DNA of 64,000 nucleotides, from the IMG/VR virus record IMGVR_UViG_3300010392_000400, positions 1 to 64,000 of that record, one strand, 5' to 3'. Position 1 is the stretch's first letter. Every line of letters starts with the position of its first letter. Below, in pieces: positions 57,101 through 64,000 of this stretch. The DNA comes from a virus. The position numbers and the translations under genes were made by a program. The notes under the pieces were generated by a model. It made no database searches and was not told the origin of the DNA. It saw only the letters and a list, made by a program, of their open reading frames with translations.

Positions 57101-58951
57101 GTACGCCGGGTAATTATGCCCGAAGCGGTCACTTAGATTTCCTGTGTTACGGCCTTGGCTGGCCACTGAAGGGCGTTGAGATTGCCTCCGGCTTTGCCTC
57201 CACTCCTGCCCACCAAGTCCTGGTAGTCTTCGTCCTGGTCTGTCTCTCCTACTAGAGTCTCCACCTAGGGGTGTCCCAGCAAAGGCTGGTAGCGTAGGTG
57301 CTGAGGCATTATACCCATTTGGTCCGTAGACTTCTGGGTAGTGCTCCTCAGCGTACGGTGACATACCGTAGAGTTGGTTAATGAAAGGATTGTAAGCCAC
57401 GGTTCCTGAAGGAGTTCCGTGTGACATAGACCCTTGTGGCATTCCGAATGGTGCTTCGCTACTCTGGCCAAGAAGACCTGCTAAAGGACTTCCTTCAGGT
57501 GTACCTGGAGTTCCGTTGCCCATTTGGTTCATCATGGCCATCATTTCTAAGGTACTTCTGTAGTCTGACCCAAGTCGATCATAGGCTCTACTGTCGGTAG
57601 GATTTGGAGAACCCCAAGAGTCTAAAGCAGCTTGGTCTCTTTCGTTGAACAGGATGCCGCCTTGTTCGTCTAGGTCGTAATGAATTTGGTCTCTTCCGTG
57701 GGGGTTTCTCTTGTTGTTGAAGGATACGTACCCACCATCTTGGTACTCGTCCTCGGGTCTACGTTGTGCGTAGGTAACACCGGGGGGAGGTGCTCCGTAC
57801 ATTCCTGGACGGTAGCCTTCTATAAGTTTCCAAAAAGGGGTGTCGTACCCTACGTCTGGGAAGCTCACGATGCGTTCCAACCACGAAGGGTTCTCGTGTC
57901 CACGTTCTTCACGGACGATCTCTCCACCGTCTGCGTAGCCTCCAATGAGACCTCCGTCTTTGACCATAGGAGCAAACTGACCCGGTGGCATAGCAGCGTT
58001 AGTTGCCCCGCCACTCAACATGTTTCCAAACCCTAGCGCCGCCATGGGGTTTCCACCCATGAGGCCAGCAACACCCATAGCACCACCTAGGACTTGCTCA
58101 AAGAGACCCGGTCCTGGTTGTGTAGTTGTCGTTGTACCTTGGGATGTTCCAGAGGTATGTTGAGGGGAGGACTGCCAAGGGTACCCGTAGGCAATGTTTG
58201 AGTAGAACTGAGCTGTATCAAAAGGATACTGAACACCTCTTCCGAACTCCCCTACTCCAAAGTCCAAAGCGCCTTGAGCTTGTCCTTGGTACTGTTGCCC
58301 AATGTTTAAGAGGTTCTGAGCGTTGGCTACCTGTTGAGAGCGTAGGGCCTCACTAGTCCCCATACCAGTTCCAATGGCAGACGCGTTAGCACCTTGACCC
58401 CTGTACCAGTTGTCGAGGGCACTGTTGTAGGCGTCTTGTTGACCCCCGTAAGAAAGCTCCATGGCATTTCGGAGGTGGCCACGTTGAAGTTCACCTTCTT
58501 GCACCCCGTGGCGACTTCCTCCAAACGACCCCGCTAGCGCTTGGTTGCCATAGAGTTGTTGACGCATTACGTCGTATTGCTCTTGGAGATTTTCCATACC
58601 GATGTCCGTAACATTCTGTGTGTACGGGTTCATCCGACCTTGGATTTCTTGAGAAGTAGGGGGACGACCTGCTTGGTCTAGGAGAGCTAGGGTGTTCCCT
58701 GTCACCGCTTCGTTAATGGGGTACGCAGCGTCAGAGACCCCTCGGATACGTTGGTGTCCCTCAAGAGAGTCTGGTGCAAACGAAGCAACAGGCACCCCTG
58801 GGTAGGCTTGGAAGGACTGATCAGCAGCACTCCCTGCCATGCCCAAAGCTCTTGTCCAAGCGTTCTGTGCTTCCTGTGGAACTTGGTACTCGCTCCACTG
58901 GTCAAAGCTCTGGTTAGTGTTATGTGTACTTGTTTGTGAGCCTTTGCCCAT
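54182..58951 (-). CDS. Giant 1589-aa virion protein with repeated DGG motifs
   Basis: The N-terminal 350 residues (YTQNVTDIGMENLQEQYDVM and GNQALAGSFGGSRHGVQEGE) match a family of phage ejection or internal proteins common in marine podoviruses. A disordered, Gly/Pro/Gln-rich body follows, with (Y/F)xDGGxV motifs near residues 337, 405, 620, 802, 816, 1120, 1301 and 1308. Two related helical modules lie at about 720-770 and 1030-1070 and resemble a module in the 58961 product. Between about 817 and 1120 is an A/T-rich segment flanked by an exact 45-bp DNA repeat. The last 150 residues are a Gln/Arg-rich coiled coil. Confidence 0.7.
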   Translation of the reverse strand: MGKGSQTSTHNTNQSFDQWSEYQVPQEAQNAWTRALGMAGSAADQSFQAYPGVPVASFAPDSLEGHQRIRGVSDAAYPINEAVTGNTLALLDQAGRPPTSQEIQGRMNPYTQNVTDIGMENLQEQYDVMRQQLYGNQALAGSFGGSRHGVQEGELQRGHLRNAMELSYGGQQDAYNSALDNWYRGQGANASAIGTGMGTSEALRSQQVANAQNLLNIGQQYQGQAQGALDFGVGEFGRGVQYPFDTAQFYSNIAYGYPWQSSPQHTSGTSQGTTTTTQPGPGLFEQVLGGAMGVAGLMGGNPMAALGFGNMLSGGATNAAMPPGQFAPMVKDGGLIGGYADGGEIVREERGHENPSWLERIVSFPDVGYDTPFWKLIEGYRPGMYGAPPPGVTYAQRRPEDEYQDGGYVSFNNKRNPHGRDQIHYDLDEQGGILFNERDQAALDSWGSPNPTDSRAYDRLGSDYRSTLEMMAMMNQMGNGTPGTPEGSPLAGLLGQSSEAPFGMPQGSMSHGTPSGTVAYNPFINQLYGMSPYAEEHYPEVYGPNGYNASAPTLPAFAGTPLGGDSSRRDRPGRRLPGLGGQEWRQSRRQSQRPSVASQGRNTGNLSDRFGHNYPAYQDGGPVNYRRGQQEYPESDPGRDRILQEYMDAGERGRDRRRRYAQREVEDWDDMADNFVTLIPPFDAMVRAEENRGLLRDFQRTDDRDYLSFAAGLVLDNSRLQGGDNLGQIFAEDVLRDRDVYSSAFADALRAQDVSESQIRGITDQIIEDLYAGENSVHLGRRISDTRRNSEGQPRFADGGQVLRAGSTGYPAYQDGGRVSGRLVSDEYKGGVPQRVDPAYTFSGGLIPEAFNNEETWEEAFDTVQEQGGLMDFAYPLMNDYFRNPTDLRKVQLERLIGTGRYPDDGEGGKLLRYDLHDRGARDTQALIESLGLLPHDRGPDGGDPSTSNPFFFSEREQIEENSLYRNLESLNYAVSRILQREGISPESNRDDYYGSHETPYRNTLGDMYNYDIVRGVSPAAGEFARVLRERGVSEEDTLRISERVAEYYKENFPYTEEDEYLADSIISIVNNQEDPTPLNTLLRQRNEEDLGRYFGTDPDYEGYYNTQENREARLRFADGGQVLRAGSTGYTGYGHSGQQITPPGVYQRQMREGSFQPQIRDAGNVNYGIAEAGWNAPGFNPTGGSPMGLQQNPMSAMEGMAPPMGIPQGGLMSLLQSGTFKPAAPIVSADVPQISHPMEPVGPQRGQGGQQQQQGGMGQNFGWQGMNVNFGEDFLAGQGGGSPFDFWKQEGQGGSSSFKDGGEVQGFADGGLRVLDQLNPMDRINNMLGVNTGMYGVPTNVPMDMGRASENPLATYGEPPRNLPSYLTGGQEPGPYQGPMARPVQRPQWPSYEDPEPVEAGGSPLEEMAEEMLRKPQGNSKKEPSWLDRIRWDLVQGGLLMATEGAGPAINHISQEQARAQEQQAQEQQSIMQAQRRKQDNDMRREALEIARAQHERAQREEAMAEVAQRRSQRDSMFNEVLSSPTRAHDFVSALLNDPSIPENARIGTLLQYLDAAGIPREVYSEGIPPEQLAANIQRELENRNGLQ
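55559..55603. repeat. Exact 45-bp direct repeat, copy 1
   Basis: Identical to 56522-56566. It encodes (on the minus strand) FADGGQVLRAGSTGY. The spacing of 963 bp is a multiple of three, so recombination between copies would remove or add 321 residues in frame. Confidence 0.9.
56522..56566. repeat. Exact 45-bp direct repeat, copy 2
   Basis: Second copy; the following residues are PAYQDGGRV, whereas after copy 1 they are TGYGHSGQQ. Confidence 0.9.
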
Positions 58952-58960
58952 GTTTTTTCC

Positions 58961-59845
58961 TTATTTACCTGTACCTACACGGCCATACGTAGTCTCAGCA
59001 GCAGCATTAATCGTCTGGTCAATTTCTAAGTCAGATAGCCCTTGGCTTCTAAGGTATGCGGCGAATCTACCGTTAAAGGCATTTCCTTCCTGTACGTCTT
59101 GGGCAAGCATCCTTGCTAGTCTGTCGGTGTCATTCCCATAAGAATCTCCATAGGTATTAAGGATATCTTTGTATATTCCAACATCGTACCCACTACGCCC
59201 CTGTGGAGAAACCCCCCCGCCGTCTTGGTACTTCTTGGCTAACGCGGATAACAGCCTGTTTTTCACGGGACCTCCATTCTTGTATTGCCCTGGCGTATAA
59301 TCGTCAAATTCAGAAACCCCGTAGTCTGGGGTACCTAGTTTTGCTGCTGCCCAAGAAGCGGCATCAAGTCGGGCGTTGAAATTATGAGATTCACCTGCCC
59401 TATAGTCTCTTGTTTGATGTCCAATGGCGTAAGGGAACTCTCCTTGCTCCCAATCACTTGCTGTACCCCTGTGGTAATCTCTAACGAATGCCTGAGCAAT
59501 AGCCTCTATTTCCCCTTCGTCTGGAGGGGAGCGCACTCCTTCGTAGTCGTCAACATTTCTTTCGTATACTTCTCTTATCACAGGTAGAATTTCTCGGAAC
59601 AGGCTATGTTCTTTTTGTCCCCAGTCATCTTCAACGTAGCCATTCCTATGAGAATACCTTTCCCCGTACCTTGGTAAAGACCCACCTTCAAAAAGGTTCA
59701 TTTCCTCTAGGGCAAAACGTGCCTCGTCGCTTCCAACGAAACGGCCCTTATCGTCGAAGACATCAGGGTATCCTGAGATAGCCGCCCTACTTCGTGGACC
59801 TAAGTCTCCGATAGTTCCTCCGTCTTGGTATTTTCTTCGTTGCAT
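58961..59845 (-). CDS. Virion-associated protein with DGG motifs and helical module
   Basis: A 294-aa protein with RRKYQDGGTIGD at the start, GQYKNGGPVKN and KKYQDGGGVSPQG near residues 187 and 207. A C-terminal module LARMLAQDVQEGNAFNGRFA...LRSQGLSDLEIDQTINAAAE has the same pattern as segments of the 1589-aa protein. It precedes that gene in the operon by 10 bp. Likely a partner or paralogous fragment of it. Confidence 0.6.
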   Translation of the reverse strand: MQRRKYQDGGTIGDLGPRSRAAISGYPDVFDDKGRFVGSDEARFALEEMNLFEGGSLPRYGERYSHRNGYVEDDWGQKEHSLFREILPVIREVYERNVDDYEGVRSPPDEGEIEAIAQAFVRDYHRGTASDWEQGEFPYAIGHQTRDYRAGESHNFNARLDAASWAAAKLGTPDYGVSEFDDYTPGQYKNGGPVKNRLLSALAKKYQDGGGVSPQGRSGYDVGIYKDILNTYGDSYGNDTDRLARMLAQDVQEGNAFNGRFAAYLRSQGLSDLEIDQTINAAAETTYGRVGTGK

Positions 59846-59848
59846 TTC

Positions 59849-60367
59849 TTATCCTTTGTGTATCAACACGCTCCCTAGCTTGTCGAAGCCTTTCCTCTTA
59901 AAGTATTTCTCTAGCACCTCTACTTGGTCAGTGTACTGGAACGTTGATCCGACTAGGGGGAACCCCGACATCTTCGCAAAGTCAATAGCAATTTCCATGA
60001 GACGGTTAGCTAGATTGTAGCTTCGATATAACGGATTCACATAGAACACGAGGTTTACGAGCATCCGATCTTTGCTCCACCAAACTCCTTCGAGTCGGAG
60101 AGCCATAATCCCTGTTAGTATATCACGCCCCTTCTTGTCTGTAAAGGAGGTAACCCATACAATCCCCTCCTCATTTGGACCAAGGAGGTTCCAGAAAGTT
60201 GTCTTCACGGCTTCAGCGTCCTTTGGAAGGAACCCGTGAAGGTTGTTTTGTACGTCGAGGTCATCTCCTACGAGAAAGTTAACAATACTCTCTATGTCTA
60301 AGATGGTTGCTCTACGGAGCGCGTGGCGGTCTTTGGGCTCTTTGGCCACCTTGGCGTTTTGGGGCAT
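59849..60367 (-). CDS. GNAT-fold acetyltransferase-like protein
   Basis: A 172-aa protein with GNAT layout: RRATILDIESIVNFLV, a beta segment VWVTSFTDKKG, and the acetyl-CoA pocket VNPLYRSYNLANRLMEIAIDFAK (V-x-P-x-x-R-x-x-x-x-A motif A form) followed by FKRKGFDKLGSVLIHKG. Often found among podoviral structural genes, where it may modify a virion protein or the host surface. Overlaps the previous gene by 56 nt. Confidence 0.72.
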   Translation of the reverse strand: MPQNAKVAKEPKDRHALRRATILDIESIVNFLVGDDLDVQNNLHGFLPKDAEAVKTTFWNLLGPNEEGIVWVTSFTDKKGRDILTGIMALRLEGVWWSKDRMLVNLVFYVNPLYRSYNLANRLMEIAIDFAKMSGFPLVGSTFQYTDQVEVLEKYFKRKGFDKLGSVLIHKG

Positions 60368-60623
60368 TCTTCTGCTTTCCTAAGACCGCTTGGAAATCCA
60401 CAGGCTTAGCCTTGTTTCCCTTGTAGTTCTGGCGGATACCATCCACCAAGCGGTTAAGCGCCTCAGCCCCTGCTTTCGTATTTCCGTCGCCTATCATGGC
60501 CACTACGTCAGCAGGGATTACATACTCCCCCTCAGAAACCTTGGCAATAATGTCGTCGTCACGCCCCTTGTTCGGGGTGCTCATGACAGAGCTTGCCAGC
60601 ATATCCATTAAATTGTCAGCCAT
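60312..60623 (-). CDS. Small late protein with EGEYVIPADVV domain
   Basis: A 103-aa protein: RDDDIIAKVSEGEYVIPADVVAMIGDGN then TKAGAEALNRLVDGIRQ. The block 'D-x-I-x-A-x-L/V-S/T-x-GEY/FVIP-A-D-V-V' is a widespread short domain in phage virion proteins, where it commonly follows a DGG motif. The C-terminus is basic and disordered. GAGGGG is upstream of ATG 60623. Confidence 0.6.
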   Translation of the reverse strand: MADNLMDMLASSVMSTPNKGRDDDIIAKVSEGEYVIPADVVAMIGDGNTKAGAEALNRLVDGIRQNYKGNKAKPVDFQAVLGKQKNAPKRQGGQRAQRPPRAP

Positions 60624-60775
60624 AAGTAACCCCTCGCTAATGTTCTTTCAATATCTTCGATAGCTTCTAGGATATCATAGGGTATTTCCCAGTTTTTCCC
60701 AAAATCTCCTTCGTCTGCCAAGGAGTACTTTGAGATATCGTCGATATAATCTTCCATGTTCTTGTATCCTATCAT
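60608..60775 (-). CDS. Small late protein
   Basis: A 55-aa acidic protein (MEDYIDDISKYSLADEGDFG; YDILEAIEDIERTLARG), stop overlapping the 60312-gene start by 16 nt. A start at 60757 (second Met) is also possible. Unknown. Confidence 0.5.
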   Translation of the reverse strand: MIGYKNMEDYIDDISKYSLADEGDFGKNWEIPYDILEAIEDIERTLARGYLWLTI

Positions 60776-60791
60776 ACGTACCACCAGAGCG

Positions 60792-61298
60792 CTAGTTAGC
60801 TTGTAACGTGCTCAACTGAGCCCATCTAGGTTCATTTGTTACTTGGACTAAGGAAATTGTGTCATACTGTGTAAGGACTTTGTCTGTTCCAGAGTCTAGC
60901 TCTTGCTCCGCGTTATTCTCCACGGTAACCGAATTTGCACCGTCTAGGTTTACGACTATGACCATAGTCCACACGTACGCGTTGTCTAGCCCTTGGATTA
61001 CTACATCACCCCCTAGACTATCCGCCCAGATAAGAACTGGTGCTCCTAGGGACAACTGGGAGTACTTGAGGTCTACCCGGATATTCCCGGATTTCCCGTT
61101 GAGGTTCACTGCCTCCCGATGGGGATTACCATCTGCCGTAGCAGGGCGACGAGCCTCTGCGTACACTCGCTCTAGGCTTCTTTCGAGGTCCTTTAGGAAG
61201 GCTTCGAGGTACCTGGATTGGTTGTCGTCAAAGAGCTTAGGGGGCACTGTGGGGAGCTTAGCCGTAAACTCTTTTCTGTCGATCTTCTCAAAGGCCAC
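60792..61298 (-). CDS. Hypothetical late protein
   Basis: A 168-aa protein: helical N-terminal third (YLEAFLKDLERSLERVYAEA) then a beta-rich part (VDLKYSQLSLGAPVLIWADS; MVIVVNLDGANSVTVEN). It starts 2 bp before the 61301 gene stop. Looks like a small tail or head-fibre part. Family not recognised. Confidence 0.55.
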   Translation of the reverse strand: MAFEKIDRKEFTAKLPTVPPKLFDDNQSRYLEAFLKDLERSLERVYAEARRPATADGNPHREAVNLNGKSGNIRVDLKYSQLSLGAPVLIWADSLGGDVVIQGLDNAYVWTMVIVVNLDGANSVTVENNAEQELDSGTDKVLTQYDTISLVQVTNEPRWAQLSTLQAN

Positions 61299-61300
61299 AT

Positions 61301-61540
61301 CTACTCCTCTACATCTTTGCTAGCTATAGCGTCTTCGATATCCTCGGTAATAGGCTTTACGTAGACACAGTCTTCTGCTACTACGTCTACTCCGATACGA
61401 CACTTGATAAGGACTAGGTCCCTTTGAAGCTCGCTCCAAGCCACCGCCCCAGATACTGCTACCCCGAACCCGCTAATAAGAATCCCAACAATCCAGATAG
61501 GAAGCATTTTCTTAAAGTGATCTTCTATATATTGCCACAT
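61301..61540 (-). CDS. Small membrane protein
   Basis: A 79-aa protein with one membrane span (MLPIWIVGILISGFGVAVSG) and an acidic C-terminus with two Cys (IKCRIGVDVVAEDCVYVK) that could form a disulfide. Start touches the tail-hub stop at 61540. Confidence 0.6.
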   Translation of the reverse strand: MWQYIEDHFKKMLPIWIVGILISGFGVAVSGAVAWSELQRDLVLIKCRIGVDVVAEDCVYVKPITEDIEDAIASKDVEE

Positions 61541-63360
61541 TAGCGCTCTCCATCGGGTTGTAACCTGACCCTCATATCCCCAATACGGAACTCCGCATTA
61601 GCCACGGTACACTGAACAAGGACGTTCATCTGGCGACCTCTAAGTCGTACTGATTTCTTCCCTGTTGTCTCCGTGATGACTAGAGGACCCTTAGTAAACA
61701 TCTCAGCTTCTTGTGGGTACTTCTTAGCGTCAAGGAATACTTTAACGGGGGCTGTTTGACGGAAGTCTGGGACGAACTGGTCCACAAACAACATCTTGTC
61801 GCCGTTAGCCCCTTCTTCGTTTAGCTGGACTTCTCCAGAGCGTATGAAGGCACCCATGACATTGACCCCATCGTTATACCCTGTTTCGTGCTCTAGGTAA
61901 GCGTGGGATACGGAGACTGCTTCTGTAGCAATCGGGGTATCGAAAAGGTCTGACCCGTCCCACGTAGTCCGTACCATATTTCCGTCATAAAAGGTATCTT
62001 CAGAGTAATTGTACACAACGTACCTAGAGTTCTCTATGTTATCCCCAGCGGGGTAGAACCACCACAGTTCACCAAAGTCTGAGTTAACCCCACAGAAAAC
62101 CTTTTCCTTTTGGTTCAAGTTTAATCGGTACGGATGATTCTGGGAGAACAAGGCTTCGTCTAAAGAACTTGCTAGCCTGCGTACCGTTCCGTCGTACACA
62201 TAGAGTGATCCTGCAGCCATCCAGTATAGGAGGCCGTTGACCTCACACCCAGCGTTCATGCCTACCATGCCACAGTTACCACCTAGTCTATCAAATGAGT
62301 AGTAGTTAGGAGGACCTTCGTAGTTCATAGCGTAAGAGCCTTCATCTGTGAAGATAACGTGTTGTTTCTTTGAGTCCATAGCTCCGACGATCTTAGAACC
62401 TACAGGAATACGGTAGTCTCCAGAGCCATTTGTTACGGCTGCTGTCCACTCTGTGTAATCTTCTGTATCTGACCAACGAATAAGCATAGGGTCATAGTTC
62501 CCCCCTGCTACACAAGTGCCACAAAGGACGACTTGGCGGGAAGGGTTGCTAAGGAACATGAAACTGTTCTCAGTAGGAGCGTTGTTGACTACGGAGGCTC
62601 TACCTCCAGCAGATGTTTCTCTGTAGTACAAAGCGCCTTGTCTTTGACACGCTATGAGGTCTTCTCCCCAGTTAGCGAGGGACCATTGGCGAAGATCAGT
62701 GGCTACACCACCAGACCCAGCGAGACCGTAGAAACCATCTGAGTAAGAATCTGAGCCCCACCCAAAGAGGGCTCCGTTAGACTTTAGACCTGCTGTGATA
62801 AGAAATTGAAACGAAGTAGACACAGCACTTTCAGAAGAATAACTCGAAACTGCTTCCTCCCGAAGGGATATGTCAAAGTGATCTGTGCCAGCAGACACAA
62901 CACGGTACAGACCAACTGAGGCTGAGTGATTTCCGTCTGTAAGGTACGTAGAGGTGCCAACGTGAACTAGATCGTTTGTTTGGGCTCCGTGCCCCGTAAG
63001 AGATACATTAGCTACCCTAGATGATGCTGTTCCTGAGAAAGCGGAGGCTGCTACGACAGAGGCCCGAAGAGGTGTAATATCTGCGAAGGCCCCACCTTCC
63101 TCGACCCAAAGGGAATTATGTGTTCCCAAGGCTACGAGTTTAGAGCCGTCTAGTGTGCTCCACGAGTGTACTGCTCGGGCAACTCCCCAATAGAAAGAGC
63201 CGTCGGTTGTCTTCTCAGACCATCCACCGATCTTCTCAGCGTTACCGTGAGAGAACCGCATCTTGTCTGCAGAGACCCATGACCCTTCGGCTTGGTACTC
63301 TGTGACATTCCTGTTGATGCCGGGTTGGATGCGGAGTTTAGTGAGGGCTCCTTCGCTCAT
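61540..63360 (-). CDS. Tail hub / head-closure protein (P22 gp10 or T7 gp12-like)
   Basis: A 606-aa beta-rich protein. The N-terminus LTKLRIQPGINRNVTEYQAEG then GGWSEKTTDGSFYWG matches tail-hub proteins; later KQHVIFTDEGSYAMNYEG and VNGLLYWMAAGSLYVYDG repeat as beta-propeller-like blades. It forms the nozzle below the connector. Position next to fibre and connector genes fits. Start ATG 63360 is 8 bp after the previous gene. Confidence 0.72.
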   Translation of the reverse strand: MSEGALTKLRIQPGINRNVTEYQAEGSWVSADKMRFSHGNAEKIGGWSEKTTDGSFYWGVARAVHSWSTLDGSKLVALGTHNSLWVEEGGAFADITPLRASVVAASAFSGTASSRVANVSLTGHGAQTNDLVHVGTSTYLTDGNHSASVGLYRVVSAGTDHFDISLREEAVSSYSSESAVSTSFQFLITAGLKSNGALFGWGSDSYSDGFYGLAGSGGVATDLRQWSLANWGEDLIACQRQGALYYRETSAGGRASVVNNAPTENSFMFLSNPSRQVVLCGTCVAGGNYDPMLIRWSDTEDYTEWTAAVTNGSGDYRIPVGSKIVGAMDSKKQHVIFTDEGSYAMNYEGPPNYYSFDRLGGNCGMVGMNAGCEVNGLLYWMAAGSLYVYDGTVRRLASSLDEALFSQNHPYRLNLNQKEKVFCGVNSDFGELWWFYPAGDNIENSRYVVYNYSEDTFYDGNMVRTTWDGSDLFDTPIATEAVSVSHAYLEHETGYNDGVNVMGAFIRSGEVQLNEEGANGDKMLFVDQFVPDFRQTAPVKVFLDAKKYPQEAEMFTKGPLVITETTGKKSVRLRGRQMNVLVQCTVANAEFRIGDMRVRLQPDGER

Positions 63361-63368
63361 GGGGCCTC

Positions 63369-64000
63369 CTACTCAGTAGCGCCTTGGAAGAAGTACCAAG
63401 CGTGGCTGTCGCTACCCTCCTGTTTGATTACTTGGACAGCAGCACCAGCCCCATAGTTATTAAGACCTGTGTGTGCAGAAGTGTTCACGATGGAGGCAGA
63501 TACCCCCGCGCCTGAGACGACCACCGCAGCGGTACCTAAACGAACCATAGTGATAGTCCAGCCCAGAGGCATGTTCACAGGGAGTACTTGATTAATAGAT
63601 GTACTGTTTGTGTAAACAAAGGTACGGCCTGAGTCAGAAGAGGTAAACGTGTGTGGACCTGAAGAAGTTTTGACAGAGGCTTTGTACCCCTTAATTGTGT
63701 TTCCTTGGAAGTTATTACCTTGGTCGAGCCTTGCTACCGAGTTAGCCAGTTCCACGTCAATCTTAGATACGTGAGCCCGTAGTGACGTAATATCCTCTCG
63801 GAGGGCAGAGGACACACTTCCAACGTCCCAGCTCCTAGCTGCTTCGTACGCTCGGTTACCATCTGAGATTACTGCTCCTACGAAGTCCGAAGGAATCTTA
63901 AGAGTGTTACCTCCACCCCCTGGGGTCATCTTCACCGAAGCTGTATTAGTAAACTTGTTTCGTACAAAGTATAGCTGAGGTGACGTAGGAAGGTTCAGGT
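63369..64000 (-). CDS. Tail fibre-like protein (5' end outside window)
   Basis: The frame is open to the right edge; 21 further codons (including LPTSPQLYFVRNKFTNTASV) precede a GTG at 63935, so that GTG is not the true start. A helical repeat-like unit ALREDITSLRAHVSKIDVELA resembles the repeats of the left-edge fibre. The remainder is beta-rich with TSSGPHTFTSSDSGRTF. Probably the C-terminal part of a fibre or fibre-adaptor protein. Confidence 0.65.
   Translation of the reverse strand, partial: LNLPTSPQLYFVRNKFTNTASVKMTPGGGGNTLKIPSDFVGAVISDGNRAYEAARSWDVGSVSSALREDITSLRAHVSKIDVELANSVARLDQGNNFQGNTIKGYKASVKTSSGPHTFTSSDSGRTFVYTNSTSINQVLPVNMPLGWTITMVRLGTAAVVVSGAGVSASIVNTSAHTGLNNYGAGAAVQVIKQEGSDSHAWYFFQGATE

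Noticed and set aside
1-64000. CRISPR array, insertion sequence, integrase or repressor genes
   Set aside because: No regularly spaced identical repeats with unique spacers, no transposase or recombinase motifs, and no repressor-like helix-turn-helix gene near a divergent operator were found.

Overview
The window is most of the genome of a strictly lytic, tailed double-stranded DNA phage with short-tail (podovirus-like) architecture. The evidence is a P22-type portal, a large terminase, a gp4-like connector, a gp10-like tail hub, two giant ejection-type proteins and T7-type replication genes (primase-helicase, family A polymerase, gp2.5-like SSB, PD-(D/E)XK nuclease, endonuclease I). I see no integrase, no repressor and no phage RNA polymerase. 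Several intergenic sites read as ordinary sigma70 promoters, so the phage probably relies on host RNA polymerase. The host cannot be named from the sequence; an aquatic proteobacterium fits the gene set.

Layout. (1) 1-11803, minus strand: terminase small and large subunits, portal, a GroES-like co-chaperonin, scaffold, capsid and decoration proteins, connector, and a repeat-rich fibre that runs off the left edge. (2) 11804-12388: AT-rich divergent region, a plausible origin and promoter zone. (3) 12389-46220, plus strand. This starts with small early genes separated by heavily structured noncoding DNA (13045-13940, 15163-15292) and a compositionally foreign block of overlapping small genes (16196-18372) ending in a branched RNA-like element (18381-18511). 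Then come rIIA/rIIB homologues, a gp88-like gene and sugar-nucleotide genes, the replication module (25273-32534), a nucleotide module (deaminase and B12-dependent ribonucleotide reductase), a glycosyltransferase/methyltransferase island (36831-43874) and endolysin. (4) 46221-46334: convergent terminator region. (5) 46335-64000, minus strand: holin, HExxH protein, 2018-aa and 1589-aa virion proteins, small structural genes, tail hub, and a fibre-like gene that runs off the right edge. The left and right minus-strand blocks together make one conventional late operon. This suggests the window was cut from a circular or circularly permuted genome inside the fibre region.

Most notable observations. 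(a) At three places a gene has been added between two overlapping or abutting genes, and the 5' end of the downstream gene has been duplicated in front of the insert (31762/32136, 37654/37935, 39350/40023). (b) A short '(Y/F)xDGGxV' motif recurs in several late proteins and in one plus-strand protein; in one case it lies inside an exact 45-bp DNA repeat 963 bp apart. (c) There are two strong candidate structured RNAs, at 15163-15292 and 18381-18511. (d) Some promoters have the 17-bp spacer built from CCTAGG palindromes. (e) The polymerase has an unusual O-helix.

Functional calls come from motif recognition by eye; no database search was run.
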